DNA of 64,000 nucleotides from contig CAYONT010000007.1 of assembly GCA_964405405.1 (NCBI GenBank), positions 16,418 to 80,417 of the forward strand, in the 5' to 3' direction. Shown one piece after another: positions 9,269 through 17,374 of this stretch. Source of the DNA: CAMCYM01 sp964405405. GTDB lineage: Bacteria; Bacteroidota; Bacteroidia; Flavobacteriales_D; Sanyastnellaceae. Position numbers and translations under genes: made by a program. Position 1 is the stretch's first letter, and every line of letters starts with the position of its first letter. The notes under the pieces were generated by a model that saw only the letters and a program-made list of their open reading frames with translations, did no database searches and was not told the DNA's origin.

Positions 9269-9922
9269 TCAAGGGGTTACCGGTGTGAGGGGGGCGAGGG
9301 TGACCGTGCGGGGGTAGCGGTCCCGAAGTCGGTTGTCGTGGGTGACGATGAGGAGGCTGGCACCTGCTTGGGCCGAATGGTGCTCAAGGAGGGACACCAC
9401 CGCCTCGGTGGACCGGTCGTCCAGGGCGCTCGTGGGCTCGTCCGCGAACACCACGGTGGGTCGGTGGACGAGCGCCCGGGCGATGCCTGCCCGCTGTTGC
9501 TCCCCCACGCTGAGGTTCCGGGGGCGGGACGAACCCTTGTCCCCGATGCCCAACGCTTCGAGCAAGGACGCCACCCGCGCCGGGTCAGGACGAAGCCCCG
9601 CCAAGAAAAGGGGGAGCGCCACATTTTCCGCGACCGTCAGGCTCTGGACGAAATGCGGTCGCTGGAACACGATGCCCACGTGCCGCCCTCGAAAGCGGTC
9701 TGCCGCTGCGCCCGACAGCGTGGACCAGTCGGTGTCGGCGAGCCGGATTTGGCCTGACAACGGCTTCAGCAACCCGCTCATCAGATGCAGCAACGTCGTT
9801 TTTCCGGAACCGGAAGCTCCCAGCAACAGCAGGCGTTCACCCGCAGCACAGTGCACATCGGGGAACGACCAGGCGGGGCCATGGGCGCCATATCGGAAGC
9901 GCAGGTCGGTGGTTTCGATCAT
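9269..9922 (-). CDS. ABC transporter ATP-binding protein, LolD/MacB type
   Basis: 217 residues from ATG 9922. The open frame extends upstream to 10396, but that part is antisense to another gene, and a perfect -7-like box lies 18 nt before 9922. It contains Walker A GASGSGKTT, the Q-loop in VFQRPHFV, the signature NLSVGEQQRAGIARAL, Walker B VVFADEPTSALD and the switch His in VTHDN. It supplies ATP hydrolysis for the adjacent FtsX-type permease. It is shorter than usual at the C-terminus but has all catalytic motifs. Confidence 0.9.
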   Translation of the reverse strand: MIETTDLRFRYGAHGPAWSFPDVHCAAGERLLLLGASGSGKTTLLHLMSGLLKPLSGQIRLADTDWSTLSGAAADRFRGRHVGIVFQRPHFVQSLTVAENVALPLFLAGLRPDPARVASLLEALGIGDKGSSRPRNLSVGEQQRAGIARALVHRPTVVFADEPTSALDDRSTEAVVSLLEHHSAQAGASLLIVTHDNRLRDRYPRTVTLAPLTPVTP

Positions 9923-9940
9923 GGGAGGCAACGGTTGGGC

Positions 9941-9948
9941 CAAATTTA
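9941..9948 (-). promoter_or_regulatory. -7-like box TAAATTTG for the ABC operon
   Basis: On the minus strand the sequence reads TAAATTTG, an exact match to TAnnTTTG, 18 nt before ATG 9922. It overlaps a GGCCAAA heptamer (9938-9944) and faces the divergent box at 9986-9993. Confidence 0.5.
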
Positions 9949-9985
9949 CATCCGCAACCCGCGCTTCGCAGGTGCGGGGGTCACG

Positions 9986-9993
9986 TACTTTGG
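9986..9993 (+). promoter_or_regulatory. -7-like box TACTTTGG
   Basis: TACTTTGG lies 4 nt before ATG 9998. It is a near match to TAnnTTTG and fits the short-leader pattern of this window. Confidence 0.35.
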
Positions 9994-9997
9994 TGCC

Positions 9998-10408
9998 ATG
10001 AATTTCAGGCAGCGCTTGTTTCGGTTTGGCATTGGGATTTTCATCGGCACGGTGCTGGCGTATTTCTTCTTTCAAGGGCGCAGCTGCAACGACTGGCTTC
10101 CGGACCGCAGAATTCGGGCGTCGCTGGAGTCCGGCGGACTGGTCTGGGGCAACCAAGCGGAGTGCGTCTGGAACTGTCTGATCGCCCGGGAAACGTTGCC
10201 CGAACCCGTGGCCTCCCTGGTCTATGAAGGCGAGATCGACTGGGGGAAAAGTGGCCCGCGGGAAACGCCCCGGCGTTACGTCTTCCGGTATGAATCGGGG
10301 CCGGTTCAGGAGGCCACCTTCCTGCTGACCGAGGACCAGTCCTTCCTCGACCGATTGGAACTGGCATCCGGTCAGCCGGGATGTGACTGTCCTCACACCG
10401 AGCCCTGA
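9998..10408 (+). CDS. Small membrane-anchored protein, conserved in Bacteroidota (function unknown)
   Basis: 136 residues from ATG 9998; the frame is open further upstream, but that part is antisense to the ABC ATPase. It has an N-terminal transmembrane helix (about 9-25, GIGIFIGTVLAYFFF), then a short soluble domain with C30 and W33 (CNDWLP), CVWNC and a final GCDC. I recall similar short proteins in many Flavobacteriia, all uncharacterised. The five cysteines in so small a protein suggest disulfides or metal binding. It is divergent from the ABC operon and 23 bp before a thioredoxin-fold gene. I do not assign a function. Confidence 0.7.
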   Translation: MNFRQRLFRFGIGIFIGTVLAYFFFQGRSCNDWLPDRRIRASLESGGLVWGNQAECVWNCLIARETLPEPVASLVYEGEIDWGKSGPRETPRRYVFRYESGPVQEATFLLTEDQSFLDRLELASGQPGCDCPHTEP

Positions 10409-10418
10409 CCGGTGGCCG

Positions 10419-10426
10419 TACCTTTG
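10419..10426 (+). promoter_or_regulatory. -7-like box TACCTTTG
   Basis: TACCTTTG is an exact match to TAnnTTTG, 5 nt before ATG 10432. It suggests that the thioredoxin-like gene has its own nearly leaderless promoter although it lies only 23 bp after the previous stop. Confidence 0.5.
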
Positions 10427-10431
10427 CCGCC

Positions 10432-11052
10432 ATGGAACCCTTCGACCCCCACTCCCTTCCCGAGGGACTGGACATTCCGAGCTACTGGGAGCGCGCGATG
10501 CCCCTCGCTGACTTTTTGGAGGATTTGCAAGGCCAAACCCCCGCGCCCGACGCCTTGTATGCAGCCTACATCCCGTTGAACCAACAGCGGGCCCGTCGGG
10601 TGGCGAAGACGTTGGAGCTCCGGGAGGAGGTGGTCGCGGGGATGGCTGAGGTGAGAGAGGGGATGCGCTGGTTGATCCTGAACGAACATTGGTGCGGAGA
10701 CGGCGCGCAGATCCTCCCGGTTTTGGCGGCGATGGCCCAAGCTTCCGGGGGCCGGCTGGAAGCCCGGGTCTTGTTTCGCGATGCGAACCTCCCCTTGATG
10801 GATGCCTTCTTGACGGCAGGGGGCCGAAGCATTCCCATGGTCATCTTGCTGGGGCCGGATGGCGCGGTGGTAGGACGTTGGGGCCCCCGGCCAGAGGCAG
10901 CCATGGCCCTCGTTCGGGAACTGAAGTCCCAACCGGAGACGGCGGCCACCTACGGCGAGCACCTGCACCGTTGGTACGCTGAAAACCGGCAGGTCGACAT
11001 CCAACAGTCCGTGCTGGCAGCGATGCGGGCCGCAGGCGCCCTCGGCGCTTAA
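10432..11052 (+). CDS. Thioredoxin-fold protein with single-cysteine WCGD site
   Basis: 206 residues, cytosolic (no signal peptide). The thioredoxin-like fold is indicated by LILNEHWCGDG at about 81-91 followed by the cis-Pro strand SIPMVILLGPDG. The usual CxxC is replaced by WCGD, with one cysteine only, as in the thioredoxin_9-type family. A disulfide-exchange role is therefore not certain; a peroxide-, bacillithiol- or regulation-related role is possible. The C-terminal helix has HRWYAENRQ. The stop TAA overlaps the convergent proline dehydrogenase stop (shared TTAA). Confidence 0.75.
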   Translation: MEPFDPHSLPEGLDIPSYWERAMPLADFLEDLQGQTPAPDALYAAYIPLNQQRARRVAKTLELREEVVAGMAEVREGMRWLILNEHWCGDGAQILPVLAAMAQASGGRLEARVLFRDANLPLMDAFLTAGGRSIPMVILLGPDGAVVGRWGPRPEAAMALVRELKSQPETAATYGEHLHRWYAENRQVDIQQSVLAAMRAAGALGA

Positions 11053-12257
11053 GACCGGGCAGCCGATCGGACGGAGCCCCGGGCTTGGGCGCGTCGCCGT
11101 AGCTCGGTGCGCAACCGGTCGAGTTCGCGCGAGGTTTGGCCTGCCACAGACGTATTCTCCTCCGCGCGGCGAATGAGGTACGGAATCGCCTCGTGCATGG
11201 GCCCGTAAGGCACGTACTTCGCGACATTGTAGCCCGAGGCCGCCAAGTTGAAGCTGATCGGGTCGCTCATCCCCAGCAGTTGGGCGAACCAAACCCGCTC
11301 ATCTCCGGGGGCAAGACCGGCCGCCGCCATGCCTTCGCACACCCGCAACTGGCTGGCCTCGTTGTGGCTGCCTGAGCAGAACGCCACAAGGTCCCGGTGG
11401 GCCAAACACCAATCACAAGCCGCGTCATAATCTCGGTCCGTAGCCGCTTTGTCGGGTTGGATGGGGGAGGGGAGACCGGCAGCCGCCGCACGGGCACGCT
11501 CCTTCTCCATGTAGGCGCCCCGCACCAGTTTCACCCCGACCTGAAAACCCTCGTCCTGGGCACGTGCCGTCAACCCCTGGAGGTACGCCAGCCGATCGTG
11601 TCGGTAGAGCTGGACGGTCGTGAACACCACGGTCCGACCGCGGTTGAGCTGGGCCATTTGGTCCTCCGCCAGGGCGTCGATGGCGGGCTGCAGCCAAGAT
11701 TCCTCCGCATCGATGAAAATGCGTACCCCCCCCTCGGCGGCCACCTGACACAACTCGGCCACCCGCTGCTGCGCCCGCTCCCAAGCCAGGCGGTCCGTGG
11801 TCGACAACGCCCCCCCCGCCGAAACCCGTTCCAACAGCTGCGAGGATGCCACCCCGCTCACCTTGAAGACACTGAATCCGTGCCGGGCATCCCCGCAGGC
11901 CGCCCGGATGGCCGCTTTCACCTCGTCCCGTGCCGCGTCCAACTCAGCCTCCTCCTCCTTCCCTTCGGCGCTGTAATCCAAGATCGTCCTCACCCCCCGC
12001 GCCGCCAACCGGGCGACCATCCGGTCCGCCTCCGCAATGGACTCGCCCCCGCAAAAATGGGCGTAGATCGTGGGCTTGAGGGCCCACCCCACCGGAATCC
12101 GGAGCGCTCGGGCCCACCCCAAGAGGACCTTGCCCACCCGCACCCATCCTGCACGACCCACCATCCGAAAAAGCCAGGTCGCCTTCCGCAACTCGGCATC
12201 TGAGAGGTGCGAAAAGGCCTGCTGCGTGTTGGCAAAATCCGGTGGCATGGCGTTCAT
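11049..12257 (-). CDS. Proline dehydrogenase (monofunctional)
   Basis: 402 residues from ATG 12257; the frame is open upstream to 12716, but that part is antisense to the M20 peptidase gene. It oxidises proline to pyrroline-5-carboxylate with FAD. Beta/alpha-barrel motifs include IFIDAEESW, GVKLVRGAYMEKER and the substrate-binding helix YLIRRAEENTSV near the C-terminus. It is the short Bacteroidota form without the P5C dehydrogenase half of PutA. It is divergent from the M20 dipeptidase gene, with 63 bp between the start codons; a peptidase releasing proline next to a proline-degrading enzyme would make sense, but that link is inference. Confidence 0.92.
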   Translation of the reverse strand: MNAMPPDFANTQQAFSHLSDAELRKATWLFRMVGRAGWVRVGKVLLGWARALRIPVGWALKPTIYAHFCGGESIAEADRMVARLAARGVRTILDYSAEGKEEEAELDAARDEVKAAIRAACGDARHGFSVFKVSGVASSQLLERVSAGGALSTTDRLAWERAQQRVAELCQVAAEGGVRIFIDAEESWLQPAIDALAEDQMAQLNRGRTVVFTTVQLYRHDRLAYLQGLTARAQDEGFQVGVKLVRGAYMEKERARAAAAGLPSPIQPDKAATDRDYDAACDWCLAHRDLVAFCSGSHNEASQLRVCEGMAAAGLAPGDERVWFAQLLGMSDPISFNLAASGYNVAKYVPYGPMHEAIPYLIRRAEENTSVAGQTSRELDRLRTELRRRAQARGSVRSAARS

Positions 12258-12283
12258 GGCGAAGGCGGGGCAAAAGTGCAGCG

Positions 12284-12291
12284 CGAAGATA
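12284..12291 (-). promoter_or_regulatory. -7-like box TATCTTCG for proline dehydrogenase
   Basis: On the minus strand TATCTTCG (one mismatch to TAnnTTTG) lies 26 nt before ATG 12257, inside the 63-bp divergent region. Confidence 0.35.
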
Positions 12292-12308
12292 GCAGCCGGG
12301 ATGCATCG

Positions 12309-12316
12309 TAAATTGC
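12309..12316 (+). promoter_or_regulatory. -7-like box TAAATTGC for the dipeptidase
   Basis: TAAATTGC ends 4 nt before ATG 12321. The identical 8-mer occurs 5 nt before the AddA-like gene at 58242, which suggests a real variant of the -7 element. Confidence 0.4.
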
Positions 12317-12320
12317 TCCC

Positions 12321-13715
12321 ATGAACATCCAAGACCATTTGGCCACCCACCGGGAGCGGTTTGTTTCCGAGCTTTTTGAGCTGTTGCGCATCCCGTCCAT
12401 CTCCGCGGATCCAGCATACGCCGGGGACATGCAGCGGTGTGCAGAGGCCGTTGCGGACCACCTGCGCAAGGCCGGGGCCACAGGCGTGGAACTCATCCCC
12501 ACAGCCGGTTATCCCGTGGTGTACGGCGAGGTCCATGTCTCCGACCATGTGCCCACAGTGTTGGTTTACGGCCATTACGATGTGCAACCTGCCGTTCCCT
12601 TGGACCTTTGGACTTCGCCGGCCTTTGAACCGGAGATCCGCTCGACTCCCATCCACCCCGACGGAGCCATCTTCGCGCGCGGTGCCTGCGATGACAAAGG
12701 CCAATTCTTCATGCACGTGAAGGCCTTGGAGTGCATGGTGGCGACCGGCGGCTGTGCCTGCAACATCAAGTTCATGATCGAAGGAGAGGAAGAGGTGGGT
12801 TCAGCGCATTTGGAGGACTTCTTGCGCACCCACAAGGCCCGATTGGCCGCTGACGTGGTCCTGGTCAGCGACACGGGCATCATCGCCAACGACGTCCCCT
12901 CCATCACGGTCGGGCTTCGGGGCCTCAGCTACGTGGAGGTCGAGGTGACGGGCCCCAACCGAGATTTGCACAGCGGCCTGTATGGAGGCGCGGCTCCCAA
13001 CCCCATCAACATCTTGTGCGAGCTCATCGCCTCCTTGAAGGACGAGGACCAGCGCATCACAGTGGAGGGATTTTATGACGACGTGGTGGAGTTGGATGCT
13101 GCGGAACGGGCAGCCATGGCAGAAGCGCCCTTCGATGAAGCGGCCTACCGCAAGAGCATCGGCATCGGTGCCATCGAGGGAGAGACGGGTTACTCCGCAC
13201 CCGAACGCATGAGCATCCGGCCTACGCTGGATGTGAACGGGATTTGGGGGGGTTACACGGGCGAGGGCGCGAAGACGGTGATCGCGAGCAAGGCATGGGC
13301 GAAGATTTCGATGCGTCTGGTTCCCCACCAGGACCCCGATGCCATCACGGAGCGGTTCCGCGCCCACTTCGAGCGCATTGCGCCCCCATCGGTCCAGGTC
13401 CGGGTCACCGCCATGCACGGCGGGCAGCCGGTGGTCACCCCGACGGATTCTCCGGCCTACCGCGCCGCTGCCGCCGCCATGGAAGCCACATTTGGTCGCC
13501 CACCCATTCCCGTCCGGAGCGGCGGCTCCATCCCTGTCATCGCTAGTTTTGAACAAATTCTCGGACTCAAAACGGTGCTGATGGGATTCGGGTTGGACAG
13601 CGATGCCATCCATTCGCCGGACGAGCACTTCGGGCTGTTCAATTACTTCCGGGGCATCGAGACCATCCCGCTCTTCCATCAGCACTTCGCGGCCTTGCAC
13701 GCATCTGCCCAATGA
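12321..13715 (+). CDS. M20 family dipeptidase (CNDP-like metallopeptidase)
   Basis: 464 residues, cytosolic. It is a di-zinc peptidase of the M20 family, acting on dipeptides. Metal and catalytic motifs are VYGHYDVQP, the bridging Asp in GACDDKGQ, the catalytic Glu pair in EGEEEVGS, and the dimerisation-lid region DLHSGLYGG. A late His (DAIHSPDEHF) completes the site. The length fits the carnosinase-like subgroup common in Bacteroidota. It is followed, with a 4-bp ATGA overlap, by a lipoprotein gene. Confidence 0.93.
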   Translation: MNIQDHLATHRERFVSELFELLRIPSISADPAYAGDMQRCAEAVADHLRKAGATGVELIPTAGYPVVYGEVHVSDHVPTVLVYGHYDVQPAVPLDLWTSPAFEPEIRSTPIHPDGAIFARGACDDKGQFFMHVKALECMVATGGCACNIKFMIEGEEEVGSAHLEDFLRTHKARLAADVVLVSDTGIIANDVPSITVGLRGLSYVEVEVTGPNRDLHSGLYGGAAPNPINILCELIASLKDEDQRITVEGFYDDVVELDAAERAAMAEAPFDEAAYRKSIGIGAIEGETGYSAPERMSIRPTLDVNGIWGGYTGEGAKTVIASKAWAKISMRLVPHQDPDAITERFRAHFERIAPPSVQVRVTAMHGGQPVVTPTDSPAYRAAAAAMEATFGRPPIPVRSGGSIPVIASFEQILGLKTVLMGFGLDSDAIHSPDEHFGLFNYFRGIETIPLFHQHFAALHASAQ

Positions 13716-14200
13716 TTCAGTCTGTAGGCAGGCGCTCCACCTGGACCGCATGGGTTGCTGGGTTGGTCCTTGTTGCCACCGCCCTGCTCGTCCCTGGTTG
13801 CGCCCTCTACGAGGATGTCACCGTGCAGAAGGTCGAAGGGCTCGAGGGCCTGCAAATCAGTGCGGACGGTGTGTCAGGCCAAATTCGCGTCCGCTTGCAC
13901 AACCCCAACCGATACACCCTTCAGGTGGTGGAGACGGATTTGGGGTTGTGGGTGGAATCAGACCGGTTGGCTACCATTGTCCTGCCGCAGGACCAAGCGT
14001 TGCCGCCACGCTCGGAAGCGACCCTTACACTCGCAGTCGAAACGGAGCCGGGTGCCCTAGGAGCCCTGTTGCGCAAGCATGCCATGGATTTGTTGCTGGG
14101 CAGGCCGCTTCCGTTGCGGCTCGAGGGCAGTGTCGCGGGAAAGGTCGGCTGGGTGCGGATGGAAGTCCCCGTGAACGCGGAGTATCTCTGGCGAAAGTAA
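13712..14200 (+). CDS. LEA type 2/WHy-like lipoprotein
   Basis: 162 residues. The N-terminus has a hydrophobic stretch ending in the lipobox LVPGC (Cys at about 30), so it should be a lipoprotein. The rest looks like a LEA14/WHy beta-sandwich: VRLHNPNRYTLQVVETDLGLW followed by alternating strands is the usual N-P-N/Y signature. The function is not known. It overlaps the M20 peptidase stop by 4 bp and ends 7 bp before the convergent PorT-like gene. Confidence 0.75.
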   Translation: MIQSVGRRSTWTAWVAGLVLVATALLVPGCALYEDVTVQKVEGLEGLQISADGVSGQIRVRLHNPNRYTLQVVETDLGLWVESDRLATIVLPQDQALPPRSEATLTLAVETEPGALGALLRKHAMDLLLGRPLPLRLEGSVAGKVGWVRMEVPVNAEYLWRK

Positions 14201-14207
14201 ACGGGGT

Positions 14208-14861
14208 TCAGTCCCCTGGTTTCAGGTTCCAGGACAGCATGGCTTGGACCGCCAGGTTCATCATGAAATTGTCCCATTGGATGATCGGTTGATCCGGTCG
14301 GGGACTGATGGGCAGCAACGATTGCGAAAGACGCACCGAAAAATCCCACTGGGGAGCCACATGGACTCCGGCCCCCAAGGTCCCCCCCAGATCCCAAGGG
14401 TTGAGACGCAAGTAGGAAAGGGGGGCATAGCCCGTTTGGTTGAAGTCCTCCTCAGCACTGAGTAAGTAGGAGGCCTGAATCCCGCCAGAGAACCAGCCCC
14501 AATCCCCCACATCCTGCACGTACGAGACCGGCAGATCCAAGTAGGTGAACCGGTAACGCCAAGTGAAATAATCGCCGCTTCGGGGATTGGGTACCCGCCG
14601 GCTTCCCTTTTGGGTCCAGACCATGCCGAGTTCCCACCCCCGATTGGGGTGGACACGCACCTGCACCCAAGGACCCGCAGTCAACCCCAGCTTGTTAAAC
14701 CCGGACACCCCGTCACCGTGTACTTGCGCAGCACAGGCCCCTACCGCGAGCCCTCCGCGGAAGCGCCAAGGCTGCACCGGGTCTCCCGCGGTCAGCCCTC
14801 CCCAAGGCGCCATCGCCCATGTACCGAGACCCAACAGAACCACCCACCGCCAGGGTCTCAT
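14208..14861 (-). CDS. PorT-like outer-membrane beta-barrel protein
   Basis: 217 residues from ATG 14861, which overlaps the Omp28 stop (ATGA). It has an N-terminal signal peptide (about 6-28), then alternating amphipathic strands rich in aromatic residues and Gly (GWELGMVWTQKGSRR, FTYLDLPVSYV, GTLGAGVHVAP). FTYLDLPV with a preceding QKGS strand is typical of the PorT-type barrels of Bacteroidota. PorT itself belongs to T9SS, but many paralogues are unrelated to secretion. It is the last gene of the operon with Omp28 and a T9SS-secreted thioredoxin. Confidence 0.7.
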   Translation of the reverse strand: MRPWRWVVLLGLGTWAMAPWGGLTAGDPVQPWRFRGGLAVGACAAQVHGDGVSGFNKLGLTAGPWVQVRVHPNRGWELGMVWTQKGSRRVPNPRSGDYFTWRYRFTYLDLPVSYVQDVGDWGWFSGGIQASYLLSAEEDFNQTGYAPLSYLRLNPWDLGGTLGAGVHVAPQWDFSVRLSQSLLPISPRPDQPIIQWDNFMMNLAVQAMLSWNLKPGD

Positions 14862-15724
14862 TCTCCGAGTTCCAGTTCGACCACGTTCAGCACCGTTCCG
14901 TCTGGGCCCGTAAGGACCGCTACCAGAGACGAATTCTCCAGCACCCATCCCTCATTCCAATTGAAAGTGAAGGACATCTGTGCCGTTTCTCCCGGGTTCG
15001 CCCCGTCGGAAGCCGCCCCGAAACCTGTCCCCAGCGCGCCATTGAGCGAACCACGCAACACATGCTTGAATTCGTAGTCAGGGACCACCTCAGGCGTGCT
15101 GCTGTAATCGAGTTGGTAGTCCACCATCCCCGATTCCAGCACGAGCACCGCCAGATTCAGCGGACCTGGGACATTCGCGAAGAATTGGCCGTGCACGTGG
15201 ACATTCAAATGTCCCGCTGCCGGGATGAAATCACTTTGTATGGCCAAATCCACCACCGCCTCCTCGCCCAGCACTCCGTCCACCTCAGCTTCCCACTGGG
15301 CCGGGGCGAAGAAATTGCCCGGCCCCCCCGTGCGGTTGACCCGACCCAGGGGATTGGCCTGAAAATCCAACTGATTCCAGAAGACGTCGCCTTCCTCGGT
15401 GGTCCAATCGGTGTCAAAATGGTCGTCGTCTGTCAAGGCCAAATTCCCCGCATGAATCGCGCAAACCACCAGCTCCGGTCGGGCCGCCGCCAATTCCTCG
15501 GCGATCCGGGCAGCGTCCGGGCAATTGCCGCACTGGTGCGCCGTGAAATCCTCCAGCAGGGCCCGTTGCACCGGTGTTGTCACCTCGGGAAAGGACGGCG
15601 GCGGACCATACAAGTCCTCCCGGTAACCCGTCCGGGCTGGAACGATGGGATCTTCGATGACATCACAACCCACCCATGCCCAAGCGGCCAAGAGGACGAC
15701 CCACAAACCCCGTGTCCACCTCAT
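14858..15724 (-). CDS. Omp28-related outer-membrane lipoprotein with thioredoxin-like CxxC
   Basis: 288 residues from ATG 15724. The signal ends in the lipobox WVGC (Cys at about 20). After it comes LLEDFTAHQCGNCPDAA, a thioredoxin-like strand-loop with a CGNC motif, followed by an Omp28-type beta-rich domain. Omp28-family proteins are surface lipoproteins of Bacteroidota of unclear function. The gene overlaps the preceding secreted thioredoxin by 4 bp and the following barrel gene by 4 bp, so the three are almost certainly co-translated. A role in extracellular thiol chemistry is suggested by this context and the CxxC, but is not proven. Confidence 0.8.
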   Translation of the reverse strand: MRWTRGLWVVLLAAWAWVGCDVIEDPIVPARTGYREDLYGPPPSFPEVTTPVQRALLEDFTAHQCGNCPDAARIAEELAAARPELVVCAIHAGNLALTDDDHFDTDWTTEEGDVFWNQLDFQANPLGRVNRTGGPGNFFAPAQWEAEVDGVLGEEAVVDLAIQSDFIPAAGHLNVHVHGQFFANVPGPLNLAVLVLESGMVDYQLDYSSTPEVVPDYEFKHVLRGSLNGALGTGFGAASDGANPGETAQMSFTFNWNEGWVLENSSLVAVLTGPDGTVLNVVELELGE

Positions 15725-17211
15725 GATTTCAGGAATGACGCAATCCGAACCCGGTTTCCGTGGGCCACCCGCACCAGGTAACGGCCCGCAGGCAGATGGG
15801 CGGTTGGCACGGACCAAGTCTGCGTACCACCCGAAGGCACAGCAGGAAGCACCTGCTCGTAACATGCAACTCCCCGGGCATCCAGCACCTGCACCCAACC
15901 AGCCTCCCCAGCCGTCACCTCCCCATCCAGCAGTTGCAACCCCAGCATCCCGTCCGTCACGGGGTTGGGGAATACGTTCAGCCCTCCGTGGGCCGAAGCG
16001 CTCGCTGGTTCTAGTGCATCCGGCACCCCGACCACCAACGACTCCACGTGAAGACCCTTCGATTTCTCAGAAAAGGCCCCAGAGCTGTTGTGCTGGAAGA
16101 TGTCCGCGAAAACCCAGCCGCCGTCCAAGTGAGAAGTCACGTGACAACTGCCCGTCATGCCGTCCCCGTAACTGTCCAGCAGATGGAACGAGTAGCAACC
16201 TGTCGAGGGAAGGTTGACCCACCAAGTATAGGGCGTGTTGGCGGCCAAACCTGTCGGCGAAGCGGCTACCTCGTTGCCCGCCGCGTCCCGAAAGGCCCAG
16301 CGGGTCTCCCCTGGGAACGCATCGGTGAGAAGGGAGACCTGAAACAACGTGGTCGCTGCCAAGGCATTCACATTCATGGTGGCCGTGAGGCTGTTGTTCG
16401 CCGGGTTTCCGTCGGGGCTTGTGAGTTCCACAAAAAAGAATCCCGTGCTGTTGAACGTGGCGGTGCCCAGGTCGATGGTGGCGGTTTCGTAGGTATCCAC
16501 AGAACCCGTCCAATTGTGCGTCAATAGGGTTCCACTCAGGTTGCTGACCTCGATGGTGCAGGCCGTGAGCGGATCGGTTCCCAAGTTCATGATCTGGACG
16601 GCCATGGGCGTGGCTTCGCCAGGGCAGGACAAAGTCGAACCTGCGTAGGACATCAGCCAAACATCGGTGGGCTGGCTGGCGGGGGCGCAGTTGGGGTTTT
16701 GGATGATGGCCTCGTGCGCTGCGAAGGAGGTTTGGCCTGATTCACGCGTCAATCCATGGGGACATACCGTGTAAATCGTCGGGAAGTAGTTTCCTTCATA
16801 CGCGTCGAAAATCGCGCCTCCGTTGTCGATGATGGGGTAAGGCGTCCCTTCGACCCAGTTGCCCGCTGTCCCCGGGCCGATGCCATGGAGATTGTCCAGG
16901 GTGGTGTTGTCGTCGCCTTCGATGAAAAAGACGCGCAGGGTATTCGTCCCATCTGGGCCATGGGCTTCATAGAGTTGCTCCAAGATTCCGAGCTGATGGT
17001 AGTTCCAGCAAGGGCCGCACCAGGTGGCGGAAAAGTCGATGAGCACGGTGTAACCTGAGTCCAGGTAGGACTGCAGGTGATGGGACTGCCCATTGATGTC
17101 CACAGCGGTCCAGTCCGGGGCGGGACTGTAATCGGGCAATTGGGCCATCAGGGGGGAAGTGGCCCCCAACGCCAGCAGCCCCAGGGCCGCACCCAGTAAC
17201 TTTTGCATCAT
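15721..17211 (-). CDS. T9SS-secreted redoxin-domain protein (type A CTD), paralogue 1
   Basis: 496 residues from ATG 17211. Order: signal peptide (about 1-23, ending LMAQ), thioredoxin domain with SATWCGPCW (CxxC at about 58-61), beta-sandwich middle region (WWVNLPSTGCYSF, then DSYGDGM), and a T9SS type A C-terminal domain (NVFPNPVTDG at the start, GRYLVRVAHGN near the end). It should be exported by Sec, cross the outer membrane through SprA and stay on or leave the cell surface. It is strongly similar along its length to the next gene upstream (17375-18835). It is the first gene of an operon with Omp28 and a PorT-like protein. Confidence 0.9.
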   Translation of the reverse strand: MMQKLLGAALGLLALGATSPLMAQLPDYSPAPDWTAVDINGQSHHLQSYLDSGYTVLIDFSATWCGPCWNYHQLGILEQLYEAHGPDGTNTLRVFFIEGDDNTTLDNLHGIGPGTAGNWVEGTPYPIIDNGGAIFDAYEGNYFPTIYTVCPHGLTRESGQTSFAAHEAIIQNPNCAPASQPTDVWLMSYAGSTLSCPGEATPMAVQIMNLGTDPLTACTIEVSNLSGTLLTHNWTGSVDTYETATIDLGTATFNSTGFFFVELTSPDGNPANNSLTATMNVNALAATTLFQVSLLTDAFPGETRWAFRDAAGNEVAASPTGLAANTPYTWWVNLPSTGCYSFHLLDSYGDGMTGSCHVTSHLDGGWVFADIFQHNSSGAFSEKSKGLHVESLVVGVPDALEPASASAHGGLNVFPNPVTDGMLGLQLLDGEVTAGEAGWVQVLDARGVACYEQVLPAVPSGGTQTWSVPTAHLPAGRYLVRVAHGNRVRIASFLKS

Positions 17212-17320
17212 CTCGCTAAGATGCGAAAAATCGGAGGGGGGTGCAACAGCAGTTCTCGGCAGCCGCTTGGAGAACCCCTTGAAACAAACTCGAACACAAG
17301 AACTCTGACACAAGAATGCG

Positions 17321-17354
17321 AAAAAAAGGGGCCACCTTTTCAGGCAGCCCCTTT
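17321..17354 (-). terminator. Rho-independent terminator of redoxin paralogue 2
   Basis: Arms 17325-17332 (AAAGGGGC) and 17347-17354 (GCCCCTTT) are perfectly complementary; two mismatches and two further pairs extend the stem to a 6-nt loop at 17337-17342. Read on the minus strand the hairpin is followed by seven T (17327-17321). It lies 21 bp after the stop of the gene at 17375-18835. Confidence 0.85.
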
Positions 17355-17374
17355 CGAATGCAAAGTCGGTTCGC

